Source: Streptococcus mitis
GTDB lineage: Bacteria > Bacillota > Bacilli > Lactobacillales > Streptococcaceae
DNA: 39,534 nucleotides
Assembly (NCBI RefSeq): GCF_009496155.1
Contig: NZ_WIJP01000017.1
Span: forward strand, 1-39,534
Reading direction: 5' to 3'
The notes beneath the pieces were generated by a model. It made no database searches. It was given only the letters and a program-made list of their open reading frames with translations, and had not been told where the DNA came from. Numbering within the stretch: position 1 is the stretch's first letter; every line of letters starts with the position of its first letter. This document shows, piece after piece, positions 1 through 9,511 of the stretch. Made by a program: the position numbers and the translations under genes.

Positions 1-3000
1 CTTACCTGTAATCTTATCTCCTGGTTTTGCTCCTTCTGGAATTGTAACAGTGACTTTGCCATCTTTATCTACGTCGATAACGCCTGGTTGGTCACTTTCG
101 AAGGTTGTGCCGTCTGGAATCTTCTTACCATTCGCTTCTGTCAATGGAATTTCAACCTTAGAGCCTGGTTTGCCATGGCCATCATTGTATTTCGGTGTGT
201 AATCATCAGATACCTGAGTCACCTTAACTGTTACTGGAACCTCATCTACTGTTTTGTCTGGGTAAGTAACGAGTACTACTGCCGGCTTATCACCTGCTGT
301 AGATGTGTCCGGTGTTTCCTTCCACACATATGTTGTTCCGTTTGGAAGATTATTTTTGTTACCAATACTATCTTTGGCTTCTGGTGTTTTATTCAAACCT
401 ACAGTTTGATTAACAGGAGTTGGTGTATACGTATCCTTTTGTGGTGTAACGGTTACTGTTACTGGGACATCGATCGTCGAACCATCTGGATAGGTAACAG
501 TTACAATACCTGGCTTGTCACCTGGTGTAGAAGTATCTGGTGTCGTCTTCCATGTGTAATTTGTGCCATTTGGAAGGTCACCATTATTACCAATACTGTT
601 CTTAGCAATTGGTTGATCCTTATGCCCAACTGTTTGAGTTTTGGCTGTTGGAACAATATTTGTTGCCTCCTTAATTGGGCTTGGTTCTGACACAACATTA
701 TCTTGTCCTGGTGTTTGAACAGTTGTTTTAGCTGTAATATTTCCTACTGGAACCTTACCTGTGATAATTGCAGTTGCTTTCCCATTTGTTACCGTTCCTG
801 TACCAATAACAGTTGTTCCATCTGGACCATAAAGAGTCACGATTGAACCATTTTTAACTCCCTCTCCAACAGAAACAGTTACTGGGACATTTTCTTGATT
901 AGACTTACCTGTTAAATCCGTTTCAATCGTTGGAGCTTTTGGCTTAACAATGATGGTTACTTGCGGATTAGATTTGGCTACTGTGTTATCTGTATGAGTT
1001 GCTGTTGCTGTGTACTTAAAGACACCTGCTGTATCTTGAAGTATCTTTGGTGCTGTTCCTTCCCAGCCCCACTCAACTCCAATTCCTTTACCATTAGGTC
1101 CAGCGTCTGTATATTGGTTAGCGTCCACACGCCCCTTCCAGCTTCTTAACGAATCTCCAACTGTAACAGTCGCCGTTTTACCTTTGATAGGATAAAGAGC
1201 TGCTTTATTAGTTGTCGCTACTTTCTCTGGACTAGGATCAGATGTGACATCTTGCTCACCAGATGTTTGAACAGTTGTTTTAGCTGTAATATTTCCTTTT
1301 GGAATTGTTCCTGTAACTGTCGCTTTTCCATTAGCCACAGTACCTGTACCAATTGCACGTCCATCCTGAGAATAAAGTGTTACAATAGAGCCATCTTTTA
1401 CCCCTTCATGAACATTTACAACAACTGCTGTGTTAGGCAATTCTGCCTTACCAGTTAAATCCGTTTCAATCGTTGGAGCTTTTGGTTTAACGATAACGGT
1501 TACTTGTGGATCAGATTCTGCTACTGATTTATCAGTATGAGTTGCTGTTGCTGTGTACTTAAAGACACCTGCTGTATCTTGAACAACTTTCGGCGCTGTT
1601 CCTTTCCAACCCCATTCTACCCCATTTCCACGTCCTTTTGGTGCATTTGTGTATCGGTTCGAATCTACACGTCCATTCCATGTTTTTAGCGAATCTCCAA
1701 CTGTAACAGTTACTGTCTGACCTTCCAGTGGATGCTGACTAGCTAAGTCTTTTCCTACATGAACAGGGACATCAATATTCTCACTTGACTTATCTGGATA
1801 TGTAATTTTTACAACTGCTTTTTTATCTGTTCCTGTAGTATTGGTTTCAGGTTTTGAAACTACTTCAAAGATGGTTCCATTTGGAAAGGCTGGTGTACCA
1901 GGTTTAGCAATGACTTTTCCTTTAACTTCATCATCTGTGATGGTATGGTTAAATGGTACAGTCAGCGTATTTGCTGCTGGAGTATACTTTTCTGCCTGTT
2001 CATGTACTTCAAATACAAAATATCCTGTTGTTGAATTTGTACCATCAGTTGAAATTGCACGGGCAGTATACTTACCTTTTGCAACACCTAAACCAACTGT
2101 TCCTGTTACATTTTGTCCTAATGGCGAACCTTCTGTTGCCGTGCCATTGACAGGTGTAAAGTTAAAGCCACTTTGTAGGTTTTCCATTTTGAAGTTCGTG
2201 ACATTTCCACTGTCATCTGTAGTGATGAGACGTGTATTTACTGCATCACCACGGTATAGTGGAATAACTATATTTTGTCCTTGTTCATGAGTTTTTCCTA
2301 ACTCCACTTTACTACCATCGTCTTTAGCCCAGTAGATTTTTGGTGGCGTTGTATCACGAACCACTACTGGAACTGTTACTTCATCTGTTGATTTATCAGA
2401 GTAAGTCACAATAACTGTAGCTGTTTTGTTACCTGTTGTATCTGTATCAGGTTTTTGTTTAACACTTAACGTCGCACTACTTGGGTAATTTTTAACTTTT
2501 GCTTTAATTGCTTCATCTGTTAATTCTTGTTTGATTCCAATTTCAACAGTTTCTGCTGTTGGATTGTGTTTTTCATTCTCTTTAGTGGCTGGTACAACTT
2601 TTACTTTTACTGTCTTAACAATTTCGTGACCAGCGTCATCAGTTGCCTTAAAGTTAACTGTTTTTTCTCCAATATCAGTTTCCTTTGCCGCTCCAAGGTC
2701 AATAGATAGTGTCTTTTGTTTATCAGTATTTACTGAATAGTTCGTTTGTTGCGTAAATAGATGATTACCATATTTTGTAGCTATATCTGAAAAATCTAAA
2801 TTTACCTTAGTATCATCTCGTCCATCTAAGTTAAATAAGATTTTCTCACCAACTTTTACAGTTTGTTCTGCTGGTGTAACAGTCAATGTGGGTGCTTGTG
2901 TATCTGGTTTAGGGGTTGGAGTAACAGGATTACTTCTATTAGAAGTTACTGTTCCATTATTATTCACAACTGTTTCAGCTGTAATAGGGTTTCCTGGTAA

Positions 3001-5151
3001 AGCTCTTGTAACTGTAACTGTCGCAGTCTGTCCATTAGTTGTTCCAGTTCCAATAACTGTATTACCATCATAAAGTTTAACTGTCGAACCGTTTGGCACT
3101 CCACTTCCGACATTAACCGTAATTTGTTGATTTGGTAAGCCTTTTTTATGTTCAACATTTGTTGTAATCGTCGGTTGTTTTGGTTTAACGATTAATGTAA
3201 CTGTTCCATCTGAACCAGAACCGGCATCAGTTGATTTAGAACCGTCTTGATAAGTCGCAATAGAAGTATACTTGAATACTCCAGCTTGTGCTGTGCTTGG
3301 TGAATTATTCCCTGCCCAACTCCAACTCATACCAGCAGGGAATGATTTATTATTTTTATGTTTAACATAACCTGAAGATACAGGATTTATTGGATCTCCT
3401 GCGTTATCTCCTACTGTTTTTGTAACTGTTAAACCTTGAATTGGGGCTAATGGTGCGTCTGGGGTAGTTACTAATCTTGTTCCAGTAGCAGCATACACAT
3501 ACCCTGCCGTTGCGTTTGTAGCTAATCCTGCTTTAACAGTTACAGCCATAGTTCCCGCTGCTTTAGCTTGATCCGCCGTTACATTATCCCTCAAACGCAT
3601 CTTGACATGATATTTATATGCGTACTGAACATTTGGGCTTATTGTTAATAAATGCGAATAAGAAGCACTCGGATAGCTTCCGTTTGATTTGATAATACTG
3701 TTTAAGTCACTATTGTATTGTAAGTTTTTCAACATCTGTTGTCGTTGATCATCTCTATTCGGACCACCTGTCAGTTGATAGAAGCTATATGATTCTCCCC
3801 AAACTCTTTGAGAACTATCATCTTCATACTTTCCACTCCTTAAAGGAACATGATATGTATTTCCCACTTTAGTGAAATTATTAGGATTATGAGAAAGTGT
3901 TCCCCCACTTCCATTATTTCTATAGCGCTCATAGTAAGCCTCAGCAATAGTACCTTCTGGATATCTTCCATTATTATACAGAATATCACGTGGCGGATAG
4001 AACCAAAAAGCATTCCTAGCATTCCCATCTAAAGCTCTACCGTCATTTTGGAAATAAACATCATAAGTAATATATTTCGCACCATTCTCTTCACTGTATT
4101 TTGCAGTCATGAATGTTTTCTGGATTGTTCGATCACGATTACCGTTTTCTGTTGACCCTTGACCTTTTGCTTCTGATATAAACTCTTTAACATTAATTAA
4201 GGCATTTTCTACACGACCATATTCAACCGTAGTTGCTCTAAAGTTTGTACCTTGAACCATGCTCTTGCCATTACGTGAGTCACGAGCACCTGAAGTCAAA
4301 CGTGTTGTAGCGTTTTTAACAGAGTTAAACATTCTCTTTACACGTTTTGTCATATCTTCAACATCATTCAGAGAAACTGTTGTATTCTCAAGAACACCTT
4401 GAGCCAAGCCCAATAGTTCATTGGCTTTTTCAAGAACTTCTTTGCTAGTCTCATGCTCAGGCAATTCCAAAACAGCTGCCTGCAATTGATCTACAGATAC
4501 TTTCAAAGCATCTTTTTTAGCTGATACAGTTTGACTCTCTTCGCTTGCGCTTACTTCAGGAGAAGATTGGCTTGCTAGATTGTCAGCTGGCTTCTCAGTT
4601 TTATCTACTTGAACCGCAGTTGGTTCCTTAGCAGCTGATACGACTGTCACATCTTTAGACAAGAGTTCTACAAGTTCATCGATATCCTTTTGGGCTAGCT
4701 CAGAACTTTCTAGGGCTTCTTTTCCTTTTTGAAGTCTGTCTTTGACAGGCGATACTACTGACTCGTCAAGGTTTAATTTAGTAGAAAGAAGAGCATTTAA
4801 TTCTTCAACTACTTTTTTCAACTTGGCTTTATCGACTGTAGGCGCGTTATTTACAGCATTTGGAAGCGCTTGATTTTCTGAAAATTTGTTTCCTGCATCT
4901 ACTTTGTTTGCAGTAGATTCTGTAACATCCTCAGGCGAATCGACCTTATCTTTAGGGTTCACTACACTCGCATTAAGTTGTGAAGCCTTGTCAACTACAC
5001 TATCCGCACTCGCAACGCGCGCACCCAAAAACATCAGTGCTGCAACAGCTACTGAAGCCGCACCAAAGCTATATTTACGAATAGAAAAGCGTAGAACCTT
5101 TTCACGTTGGTGACGCTTTACTCTACTTAGTGAATTCGATTTGTTTTCCAT
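1..5151 (-). CDS. Giant YSIRK-signal surface adhesin, 3' end off the window
   Basis: The frame is open from an ATG at 5151 to base 1 (1717 codons) with no stop, so the C-terminus, presumably with a sorting signal, is missing. Residues 22-30 read FSIRKYSFG followed by a hydrophobic stretch ending ARVASA: a YSIRK-type signal peptide, which directs secretion at the septum. A charged helical segment follows (about 60-290), then a folded non-repetitive domain (about 300-560, aromatic-rich, probably the adhesive head, function unknown). After that come repeats: two related ~181-residue modules (about 1116-1480), a diverged third copy (about 561-735), and at least four Rib-like domains with the TYPDKS / VPVTV pattern (about 861-930, 1055-1130, 1500-1570, 1575-1645). 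Likely wall-anchored by sortase once complete. The start is supported by GGAGG-like bases just upstream and by the signal peptide. I cannot name the family of the head domain. Confidence 0.9.
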   Translation of the reverse strand, partial: MENKSNSLSRVKRHQREKVLRFSIRKYSFGAASVAVAALMFLGARVASADSVVDKASQLNASVVNPKDKVDSPEDVTESTANKVDAGNKFSENQALPNAVNNAPTVDKAKLKKVVEELNALLSTKLNLDESVVSPVKDRLQKGKEALESSELAQKDIDELVELLSKDVTVVSAAKEPTAVQVDKTEKPADNLASQSSPEVSASEESQTVSAKKDALKVSVDQLQAAVLELPEHETSKEVLEKANELLGLAQGVLENTTVSLNDVEDMTKRVKRMFNSVKNATTRLTSGARDSRNGKSMVQGTNFRATTVEYGRVENALINVKEFISEAKGQGSTENGNRDRTIQKTFMTAKYSEENGAKYITYDVYFQNDGRALDGNARNAFWFYPPRDILYNNGRYPEGTIAEAYYERYRNNGSGGTLSHNPNNFTKVGNTYHVPLRSGKYEDDSSQRVWGESYSFYQLTGGPNRDDQRQQMLKNLQYNSDLNSIIKSNGSYPSASYSHLLTISPNVQYAYKYHVKMRLRDNVTADQAKAAGTMAVTVKAGLATNATAGYVYAATGTRLVTTPDAPLAPIQGLTVTKTVGDNAGDPINPVSSGYVKHKNNKSFPAGMSWSWAGNNSPSTAQAGVFKYTSIATYQDGSKSTDAGSGSDGTVTLIVKPKQPTITTNVEHKKGLPNQQITVNVGSGVPNGSTVKLYDGNTVIGTGTTNGQTATVTVTRALPGNPITAETVVNNNGTVTSNRSNPVTPTPKPDTQAPTLTVTPAEQTVKVGEKILFNLDGRDDTKVNLDFSDIATKYGNHLFTQQTNYSVNTDKQKTLSIDLGAAKETDIGEKTVNFKATDDAGHEIVKTVKVKVVPATKENEKHNPTAETVEIGIKQELTDEAIKAKVKNYPSSATLSVKQKPDTDTTGNKTATVIVTYSDKSTDEVTVPVVVRDTTPPKIYWAKDDGSKVELGKTHEQGQNIVIPLYRGDAVNTRLITTDDSGNVTNFKMENLQSGFNFTPVNGTATEGSPLGQNVTGTVGLGVAKGKYTARAISTDGTNSTTGYFVFEVHEQAEKYTPAANTLTVPFNHTITDDEVKGKVIAKPGTPAFPNGTIFEVVSKPETNTTGTDKKAVVKITYPDKSSENIDVPVHVGKDLASQHPLEGQTVTVTVGDSLKTWNGRVDSNRYTNAPKGRGNGVEWGWKGTAPKVVQDTAGVFKYTATATHTDKSVAESDPQVTVIVKPKAPTIETDLTGKAELPNTAVVVNVHEGVKDGSIVTLYSQDGRAIGTGTVANGKATVTGTIPKGNITAKTTVQTSGEQDVTSDPSPEKVATTNKAALYPIKGKTATVTVGDSLRSWKGRVDANQYTDAGPNGKGIGVEWGWEGTAPKILQDTAGVFKYTATATHTDNTVAKSNPQVTIIVKPKAPTIETDLTGKSNQENVPVTVSVGEGVKNGSIVTLYGPDGTTVIGTGTVTNGKATAIITGKVPVGNITAKTTVQTPGQDNVVSEPSPIKEATNIVPTAKTQTVGHKDQPIAKNSIGNNGDLPNGTNYTWKTTPDTSTPGDKPGIVTVTYPDGSTIDVPVTVTVTPQKDTYTPTPVNQTVGLNKTPEAKDSIGNKNNLPNGTTYVWKETPDTSTAGDKPAVVLVTYPDKTVDEVPVTVKVTQVSDDYTPKYNDGHGKPGSKVEIPLTEANGKKIPDGTTFESDQPGVIDVDKDGKVTVTIPEGAKPGDKITGK
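375..1806 (-). repeat. Tandem ~545-bp modules and Rib-like repeats inside the adhesin gene
   Basis: Two copies of a module of about 181 codons lie back to back, with shared landmarks near 998 and 1541 (543 bp apart) and near 713 and 1265 (552 bp apart). Stretches of over 40 bases are identical between the copies. Two Rib-like domains follow downstream (about 650-220). A diverged third module copy lies at about 2950-3470. Copy number is likely to vary between strains by recombination. Confidence 0.75.
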
Positions 5152-5259
5152 TTTTCCTCCTTATGTCAAAATATAAAATCAAATTAAAAAGCAATTTTTA
5201 TAGCTAATCCCAAGTAGGAATATAACCATAAAAAATCACTATGATGAGTATTTTACACA

Positions 5260-5286
5260 TCACAGCTATCACAGCTATCACAGCTC
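5260..5286. repeat. Three 9-bp tandem repeats in the adhesin leader
   Basis: TCACAGCTA is present three times head to tail (the last copy ends in C). The array begins 2 bp downstream of the -10 box of the adhesin promoter, so it covers the predicted transcription start and the first part of the leader. Confidence 0.8.
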
Positions 5287-5287
5287 A

Positions 5288-5316
5288 ATTATACCACATT
5301 TGACATATTTAATCAA
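5288..5316 (-). promoter_or_regulatory. Promoter of the giant adhesin
   Basis: On the minus strand TTGATT (5316-5311), a 17-bp spacer and TATAAT (5293-5288), with an extended -10 (TGG before TATAAT). Transcription should start near 5281, giving a leader of about 130 nt before the ATG at 5151. Confidence 0.7.
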
Positions 5317-5461
5317 ACATGTAGCATTAAACTGCTTAAAATTCGAGAAATATTGTATTTTTAAAGATAATATTATAAATATTTTAATTATTTGTATTGA
5401 AAAACAAATCTATTCATAGAAAAAGTAGATGAATTTCTTTCATTCAACGTTTTATCCGCAT
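5317..5461. other. AT-rich gap, nothing recognised
   Basis: Very AT-rich sequence between the adhesin promoter and the terminator of the hprK operon. I see no reading frame with a ribosome binding site and no strong hairpin. Confidence 0.5.
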
Positions 5462-5512
5462 AAAAAAGCCTATAAGCTCTATAGAGGTATAAGCCACTAG
5501 AGAGTTTATAGG
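5462..5512 (-). terminator. Terminator of the hprK-lgt-DUF948-ytxH operon
   Basis: An imperfect inverted repeat (CCTATAA / TTATAGG at its base) sits 27 bp past the ytxH stop and is followed, in minus-strand direction, by a run of U residues (A run at 5462-5467). Confidence 0.65.
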
Positions 5513-5538
5513 ATCTAGAATAGTTACTATTTATTTTA

Positions 5539-5925
5539 TTATTTTTTTAATTCGATAATAATCTCTTCCGAATCATCAAACGTTTCAGCCTTTTCTTGCC
5601 AGTGCTCCTTGAGATTATTGAATCGATCCTTTGATGCTTCTGTTGCTTGAAAAACATAGGATTTAGCTTGATCAAGTACACTGTCCACAGTGATTTCACC
5701 TGACTCAACCTGTTCTTTGGTTTTAAGAACAAAATCTGTGGCCTGCTCCTTGACTTCTGTCAGTTTTTCACAGACCTGCTCCTTGGCATACTCAGGATCT
5801 TCTCTCAAATCATCTAGAAAATCTTGAGCCTGACTGCAAACTTGTTTGCCCTTGTCGCTTGTTAAAAACAAGGCAAGAGCTGCACCTGAAACGGTTCCTA
5901 AAAGGATTGAGGATAGTTTACCCAT
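5539..5925 (-). CDS. YtxH-domain protein
   Basis: 128 aa. The N-terminus (MGKLSSILLGTVSGAALALF) is a short glycine-containing membrane segment, followed at once by TSDKGKQ and a long charged helical region, the usual layout of YtxH-family proteins. These are membrane-tethered and often stress-linked; molecular function is unknown. It is the last gene of the hprK-lgt-DUF948 cluster, 15 bp after the DUF948 gene, with its own GGAG site. The same four-gene order is known in pneumococcus. The C-terminal half is acidic and probably coiled coil. Confidence 0.85.
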   Translation of the reverse strand: MGKLSSILLGTVSGAALALFLTSDKGKQVCSQAQDFLDDLREDPEYAKEQVCEKLTEVKEQATDFVLKTKEQVESGEITVDSVLDQAKSYVFQATEASKDRFNNLKEHWQEKAETFDDSEEIIIELKK

Positions 5926-5940
5926 AAGGATTCTCCTTTT

Positions 5941-6324
5941 TTATTTTTTGAAAAATTTACTTGCAAGACGAAGAGCTGACAAACTTGCACCAGTCTTGAG
6001 GGTTTTTGAACCAGCTGATGAAGCTTTCTTGCTCAAGACACGCGCATGGTCATTGAGGTCTGAAACAGATAGAGACAAATCTGCAACAGCGCTAAAGAGT
6101 GGATCAATCGTTGCCACCTTGACATTGATATCATCTGCCAAGACATTGACCTTAGCCAGCAATTCATTGGTATGATGCAAGGTCACATCCACATCTGAAG
6201 TCAAGGTTTTAATCGTCTTTTCTGTTTCATCGATAACACGTCCAAGCTTTTGTACAGTAATAATTAGATACACTAAAAAGACAATCAAAGCAAGGGCTAC
6301 AAGAATATATGCAACTTCTAACAT
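5941..6324 (-). CDS. DUF948-domain membrane protein
   Basis: 127 aa. One N-terminal membrane helix (about residues 5-25) is followed by a heptad-like region with T and D residues spaced as in DUF948 proteins, and a basic C-terminus (LASKFFKK). Function unknown; the family commonly neighbours YtxH genes, as here. The ATG directly follows the lgt stop codon, and its GGAGG site lies inside the last codons of lgt, so the two are probably translationally coupled. Confidence 0.85.
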   Translation of the reverse strand: MLEVAYILVALALIVFLVYLIITVQKLGRVIDETEKTIKTLTSDVDVTLHHTNELLAKVNVLADDINVKVATIDPLFSAVADLSLSVSDLNDHARVLSKKASSAGSKTLKTGASLSALRLASKFFKK

Positions 6325-7113
6325 TTACTTTTCCTCCTCTGTAATATAGAAAGGGGCCTTCTTTCGATTTTGATATAGAATGATAAAAATACCGAGACCG
6401 ATAAGGACAACTGAAAGCCATTGAGACACTCGAAGTCCAAAGAACATGAGGCTATCTGTCCGCATGCCTTCGATGACCATACGACCGAAACCATACCAAA
6501 TCAAGTAGAAAGCAGTGATATGGCCTCGTCTGAGGCTCTTCCATTTTCGTCTGAATATCAAAATCAAGACAAATCCAAGTAGATTCCATAGAGACTCATA
6601 AAGGAAGGTCGGTTGACGGTAGCTCCCCTCAATATACATCTGGTCACGGATAAAGCCAGGTAGATAATCCAGATTATCCACTGCTGCACCATAAGCTTCT
6701 TGGTTAAAGAAATTGCCCCAGCGACCCAGACTTTGGGCAATCATGACACTCGGCGCCGCAATATCTAGAAAATCCCAAGTATTAATGAGTTTACGATCAG
6801 CAAAGATATAGAGTACAAGAGCCCCAGTTATCAAACCTCCGTAAATGGCCAAACCACCATTCCAAATGGCAAAAATCTCTCCCAAATTCTGACTATAATA
6901 ATCAAAACGGAAAATGACATAGTAGAGACGAGCTCCTAAAATAGCCAGAGGAAAGGCTACCAAGATAAAATCTAAAATATCGTCTGGTATGATCTTCTTT
7001 CTAGGCGCTTCTTTCATGGTCAAATAAACCGCCAGAATCAAGCCTGTCACAATACACAAGGCATACCAACGAATGGCTAGAGGGCCAAGATGAATAGCAA
7101 TTGGATCAAGCAT
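6325..7113 (-). CDS. lgt: Prolipoprotein diacylglyceryl transferase
   Basis: 262 aa from the ATG at 7113 ([17 protein letters not shown]). Lgt transfers a diacylglyceryl group from phosphatidylglycerol to the lipobox cysteine of prolipoproteins in the membrane. Visible hallmarks are the family motif [13 protein letters not shown] (mid-protein), the early GGLAIYGG segment, and about seven hydrophobic helices. An in-frame start 21 bp further upstream exists, but 7113 fits the family's usual N-terminus and a GAGGTG site. The start overlaps the hprK stop by 8 bp (ATGCTTGA), which suggests translational coupling. Confidence 0.95.
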   Translation of the reverse strand: MLDPIAIHLGPLAIRWYALCIVTGLILAVYLTMKEAPRKKIIPDDILDFILVAFPLAILGARLYYVIFRFDYYSQNLGEIFAIWNGGLAIYGGLITGALVLYIFADRKLINTWDFLDIAAPSVMIAQSLGRWGNFFNQEAYGAAVDNLDYLPGFIRDQMYIEGSYRQPTFLYESLWNLLGFVLILIFRRKWKSLRRGHITAFYLIWYGFGRMVIEGMRTDSLMFFGLRVSQWLSVVLIGLGIFIILYQNRKKAPFYITEEEK

Positions 7114-8041
7114 TAGGCACCTCATTTTGAGCAATAAGATTTGTCAAGCGTTCTTCGAACAAACGCGTCGCATCAAAGCCCATTTCCTTAGCACGATAAT
7201 TCATGGCAGCCGCCTCAATCACGACAGAGATATTACGACCTGTTTTAACTGGGATACGGATACGAGGAATAGCTACGCCAGAAATTTCTAATTCCTCTGC
7301 ATTGTTCCCAAGACGATCAAAAGTCTTATGCGTATCGTAATTTTCCAAATAAACAGCCAGCTGGACTTGTGAAGAGTCCTTGACAGCACTGGCACCGTAG
7401 AGGCTCATGACATCGATAATCCCAACCCCACGAATTTCAATCAAGTGTTTCAAGATTTCAGCTGGTTCACCCCAAAGAGTAATCTCATCCTTGGCAAAGA
7501 TATCGACACGATCATCTGCTACCAAGCGGTGACCACGTTTGACAAGCTCTAGACCTGTCTCGCTCTTACCAATTCCACTATCGCCTTGAATCAAGACACC
7601 CATACCATAGATATCCATCAAGACCCCGTGCACACTGGTCCGTTCTGCTAAACGTGAATCCAGATAACTAGATAACTCTCCAGATAAACGACTAGTTGCT
7701 GTACGACTGGTTAAAATGGCAATCTTACATTCTCTAGCTGCCTTTAACATTTCCTCTGGAACTACCAAACCACGGGCAACAATAACCGCAGGTGTCTCAG
7801 GTAGAAACATTTTTTTCAAGACTTGGTAACGGTTGTGAGAGGACATCGAAACAAGATAGGACCACTCCTTCATTCCCAAAAGTTGAATCCGCTCTGGCGT
7901 GTAGTAGTCAAAATAACCTGTCATTTCAAGACCAGGTCTAGTTATGTCCGCTGTATTGATTTCCTTTTCAAGCAATTCTGGTTCGCCATAGACAATGTCT
8001 AGTCTAAGCTTTTCAATCACTTCTTTTACTAAAACCGACAT
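7106..8041 (-). CDS. hprK: HPr kinase/phosphorylase
   Basis: 311 aa starting at the second of two adjacent ATGs (8041), which is better spaced from AAGGAG than the first and gives the known N-terminus [10 protein letters not shown]. HprK phosphorylates and dephosphorylates Ser46 of HPr, the signal that drives CcpA-dependent carbon catabolite control. The Walker A loop GDSGIGKS is at residues 153-160, the conserved His is in SVHGVL (H138), and the HPrK signature region with [13 protein letters not shown] is near the C-terminus. First gene of the operon with lgt, DUF948 and ytxH. Confidence 0.97.
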   Translation of the reverse strand: MSVLVKEVIEKLRLDIVYGEPELLEKEINTADITRPGLEMTGYFDYYTPERIQLLGMKEWSYLVSMSSHNRYQVLKKMFLPETPAVIVARGLVVPEEMLKAARECKIAILTSRTATSRLSGELSSYLDSRLAERTSVHGVLMDIYGMGVLIQGDSGIGKSETGLELVKRGHRLVADDRVDIFAKDEITLWGEPAEILKHLIEIRGVGIIDVMSLYGASAVKDSSQVQLAVYLENYDTHKTFDRLGNNAEELEISGVAIPRIRIPVKTGRNISVVIEAAAMNYRAKEMGFDATRLFEERLTNLIAQNEVPNA

Positions 8042-8072
8042 CATTTTCTCCTTCAAATGAGTTCTTCTTTCT

Positions 8073-8078
8073 ATTATA
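8073..8078 (-). promoter_or_regulatory. Extended -10 of the hprK operon
   Basis: TATAAT on the minus strand preceded by TGA (extended -10). The -35 is weak (about TCAAAT, 17 bp upstream). Start of transcription is about 8066, 25 nt before the hprK ATG. Confidence 0.5.
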
Positions 8079-8130
8079 TCAAATTGTAGGAGGATATTTG
8101 AGATTTTTGCAGGCTTTGGAGTATTTATTT

Positions 8131-8325
8131 ATACTCAATGAAAATCAAAGAGCAAACTAGGAAACTAGCCGCAGGTTGCTCAAAACACCGTTTTGAGGTT
8201 GTAGATGGAACTGACGTAGTCAGCTCAAAACACGGTTTTGAGGTTGTGGATAAGACTGACGAAGTCAGTCACATACATACGGCAAGGCGACGTTGACGTG
8301 GTTTGAAGAGATTTTCGAAGAGTAT
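8131..8325 (-). repeat. BOX element 1 (boxA-boxB x2-boxC)
   Basis: The right end carries the boxA core GGCAAGGCGACG (one base variant after it) and TTCGAAGAGTAT; the left end carries the boxC terminus ATACTCAATGAAAATC. Two 45-bp boxB units (TGAC-GAAGTCA with TTTTGAGGTTG) lie between. BOX is a non-autonomous repeat family of pneumococcus and S. mitis. It lies between rpsU and hprK. Confidence 0.92.
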
Positions 8326-8330
8326 TAAAA

Positions 8331-8358
8331 GAAAAAGGACTAGATTTCTCCAGCCTTT
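8331..8358 (-). terminator. Possible terminator of rpsU
   Basis: A weak hairpin (AAAGG / CCTTT base) 10 bp past the rpsU stop, followed on the minus strand by a U-rich tail. Stem is short. Confidence 0.4.
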
Positions 8359-8367
8359 CATTTCTAA

Positions 8368-8544
8368 TTAGAATTTTTTACGTTTACGAGCTGCTTCTGA
8401 TTTACGTTTACGTTTTACAGAAGGTTTTTCATAGAATTCACGTTTGCGTGTTTCTTGAAGAGTACCAGCTTTAGTAACCGCACGTTTGAAACGACGAAGT
8501 GCGTCGTCAAGAGATTCATTCTTACGTACTACTGTTTTAGACAT
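8368..8544 (-). CDS. rpsU: 30S ribosomal protein S21
   Basis: 58 aa from the ATG at 8544 ([16 protein letters not shown]); this start has a good GGGAG site, while the upstream in-frame ATG at 8568 would overlap the ribosome binding site. S21 is a small basic protein of the 30S subunit near the anti-Shine-Dalgarno sequence. The lysine/arginine-rich C-terminus ([15 protein letters not shown]) is typical. Monocistronic with its own strong promoter. Confidence 0.97.
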
Positions 8545-8578
8545 TTTTTTCACTCCCTTCAAGTTCAAGATCTATTCT

Positions 8579-8607
8579 ATTCTACACGTAAAAGGAACAA
8601 TTGTCAA
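8579..8607 (-). promoter_or_regulatory. Promoter of rpsU
   Basis: TTGACA (8607-8602), 17-bp spacer, TAGAAT (8584-8579) on the minus strand, about 28 nt upstream of the predicted leader. A near-consensus promoter, as expected for a ribosomal protein gene. Confidence 0.8.
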
Positions 8608-8695
8608 GAAAAAATGCGGTTAAATTTAGATTTTTTCTGCCATTTATACAAGTCTTGAAAGCACTCAGTAAAAGATACTGAAGGAACTCACGTTT

Positions 8696-9403
8696 TTATT
8701 TTTCAAGTAAGCTAAGCGCTTCAGCATCTGCGATGATGGTCACATCAGGGTGATTTTGTAGGCTACTTGCTGGTAGATTCTCAGTCACTGGGCCAGACAC
8801 TGTTCCGGCAATGGCTTCTGCTTTTGATGCACCGTAAGCAAAGAGAAGAATTGACTTAGCATCCAAGATGTTTTTAATCCCCATTGAAATGGCTTGGGTT
8901 GGAACATCTTCAATCTTGTCAAAGAAGCGCGCATTGGCTTCAATAGTAGACTGGTCAAGTTCTACAAGATGTGTTTGGCTATCAAATGATGTTCCTGGTT
9001 CATTAAATCCAATATGTCCATTGCGACCAATTCCCAAGATTTGCAGGTCAACTGGATGGTCAGCCAAAATTTGGTTGTAGCGTTCAACTTCAGCTTCAGC
9101 ATCGTCCTTAACTCCACGAGGCAAGAAACTTTCTTTAAATGGTTTTTGGTTAAACAAGTTTTCTTGCATGAAGTAACGATAAGACTGTGGATTGTCTCCA
9201 TCAAGTCCTACATACTCATCAAGGTTGACACTTGTTAGATTTGAAAAATCAAGGTCACTATCAACAATTTCCTTGTAAAATTCAAGTGGACTACTTCCTG
9301 TCGCAAGTCCTAGAGTTTGAGCTCCATTAGCCAATTTTTCCTTCAAAATCTCAAAAGCAACTTTTCCACCTTCGACTTGGTTTTCAACTTTAATAACTTT
9401 CAT
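8696..9403 (-). CDS. nagB: Glucosamine-6-phosphate deaminase
   Basis: 235 aa. Converts glucosamine-6-phosphate to fructose-6-phosphate and ammonia, feeding amino sugars into glycolysis. Family marks: phosphate-binding [11 protein letters not shown] (about residues 33-43), the NLDEYVGL segment with the catalytic Asp62, and [12 protein letters not shown]. It is the short form usual in Firmicutes, lacking the C-terminal allosteric extension of the enterobacterial enzyme. A GGAGG site precedes the ATG. The promoter carries a NagR-type operator and a cre-like site, so induction by amino sugars and glucose repression are expected. Divergent from queA. Confidence 0.96.
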   Translation of the reverse strand: MKVIKVENQVEGGKVAFEILKEKLANGAQTLGLATGSSPLEFYKEIVDSDLDFSNLTSVNLDEYVGLDGDNPQSYRYFMQENLFNQKPFKESFLPRGVKDDAEAEVERYNQILADHPVDLQILGIGRNGHIGFNEPGTSFDSQTHLVELDQSTIEANARFFDKIEDVPTQAISMGIKNILDAKSILLFAYGASKAEAIAGTVSGPVTENLPASSLQNHPDVTIIADAEALSLLEK

Positions 9404-9432
9404 CTTTTCATCCTCCGTTTTAATCTATATTT

Positions 9433-9476
9433 ATTATATGGTATAGACCAATTTTTGTCAAGTGAAAACGATTTAA
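9433..9476 (-). promoter_or_regulatory. nagB promoter with NagR-type operator and cre-like site
   Basis: TTGACA (9461-9456), 17-bp spacer and TATAAT (9438-9433) on the minus strand. The spacer holds the near-palindrome TGGTCTATACCA (9450-9439), the core of GntR/NagR 'dre' operators. Just upstream of the -35, TGAAAACGATTTAA (9463-9476, + strand) matches the CcpA cre consensus with one mismatch. A repressor on the operator would block both promoter elements. Confidence 0.75.
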
Positions 9477-9511
9477 TTTCTAAAAAAAGAGCGACTATAC
9501 TTGAAACATGT

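Noticed and set aside
88..690. A 200-codon plus-strand frame within the adhesin
   Set aside because: Cysteine- and tryptophan-rich translation typical of an antisense shadow; the minus strand is open and repetitive in the expected frame.
8657..8687. A weak hairpin (CTCAGTA / TACTGAAG) after nagB as its terminator
   Set aside because: Short stem with no U tail, so not supported strongly enough to annotate.
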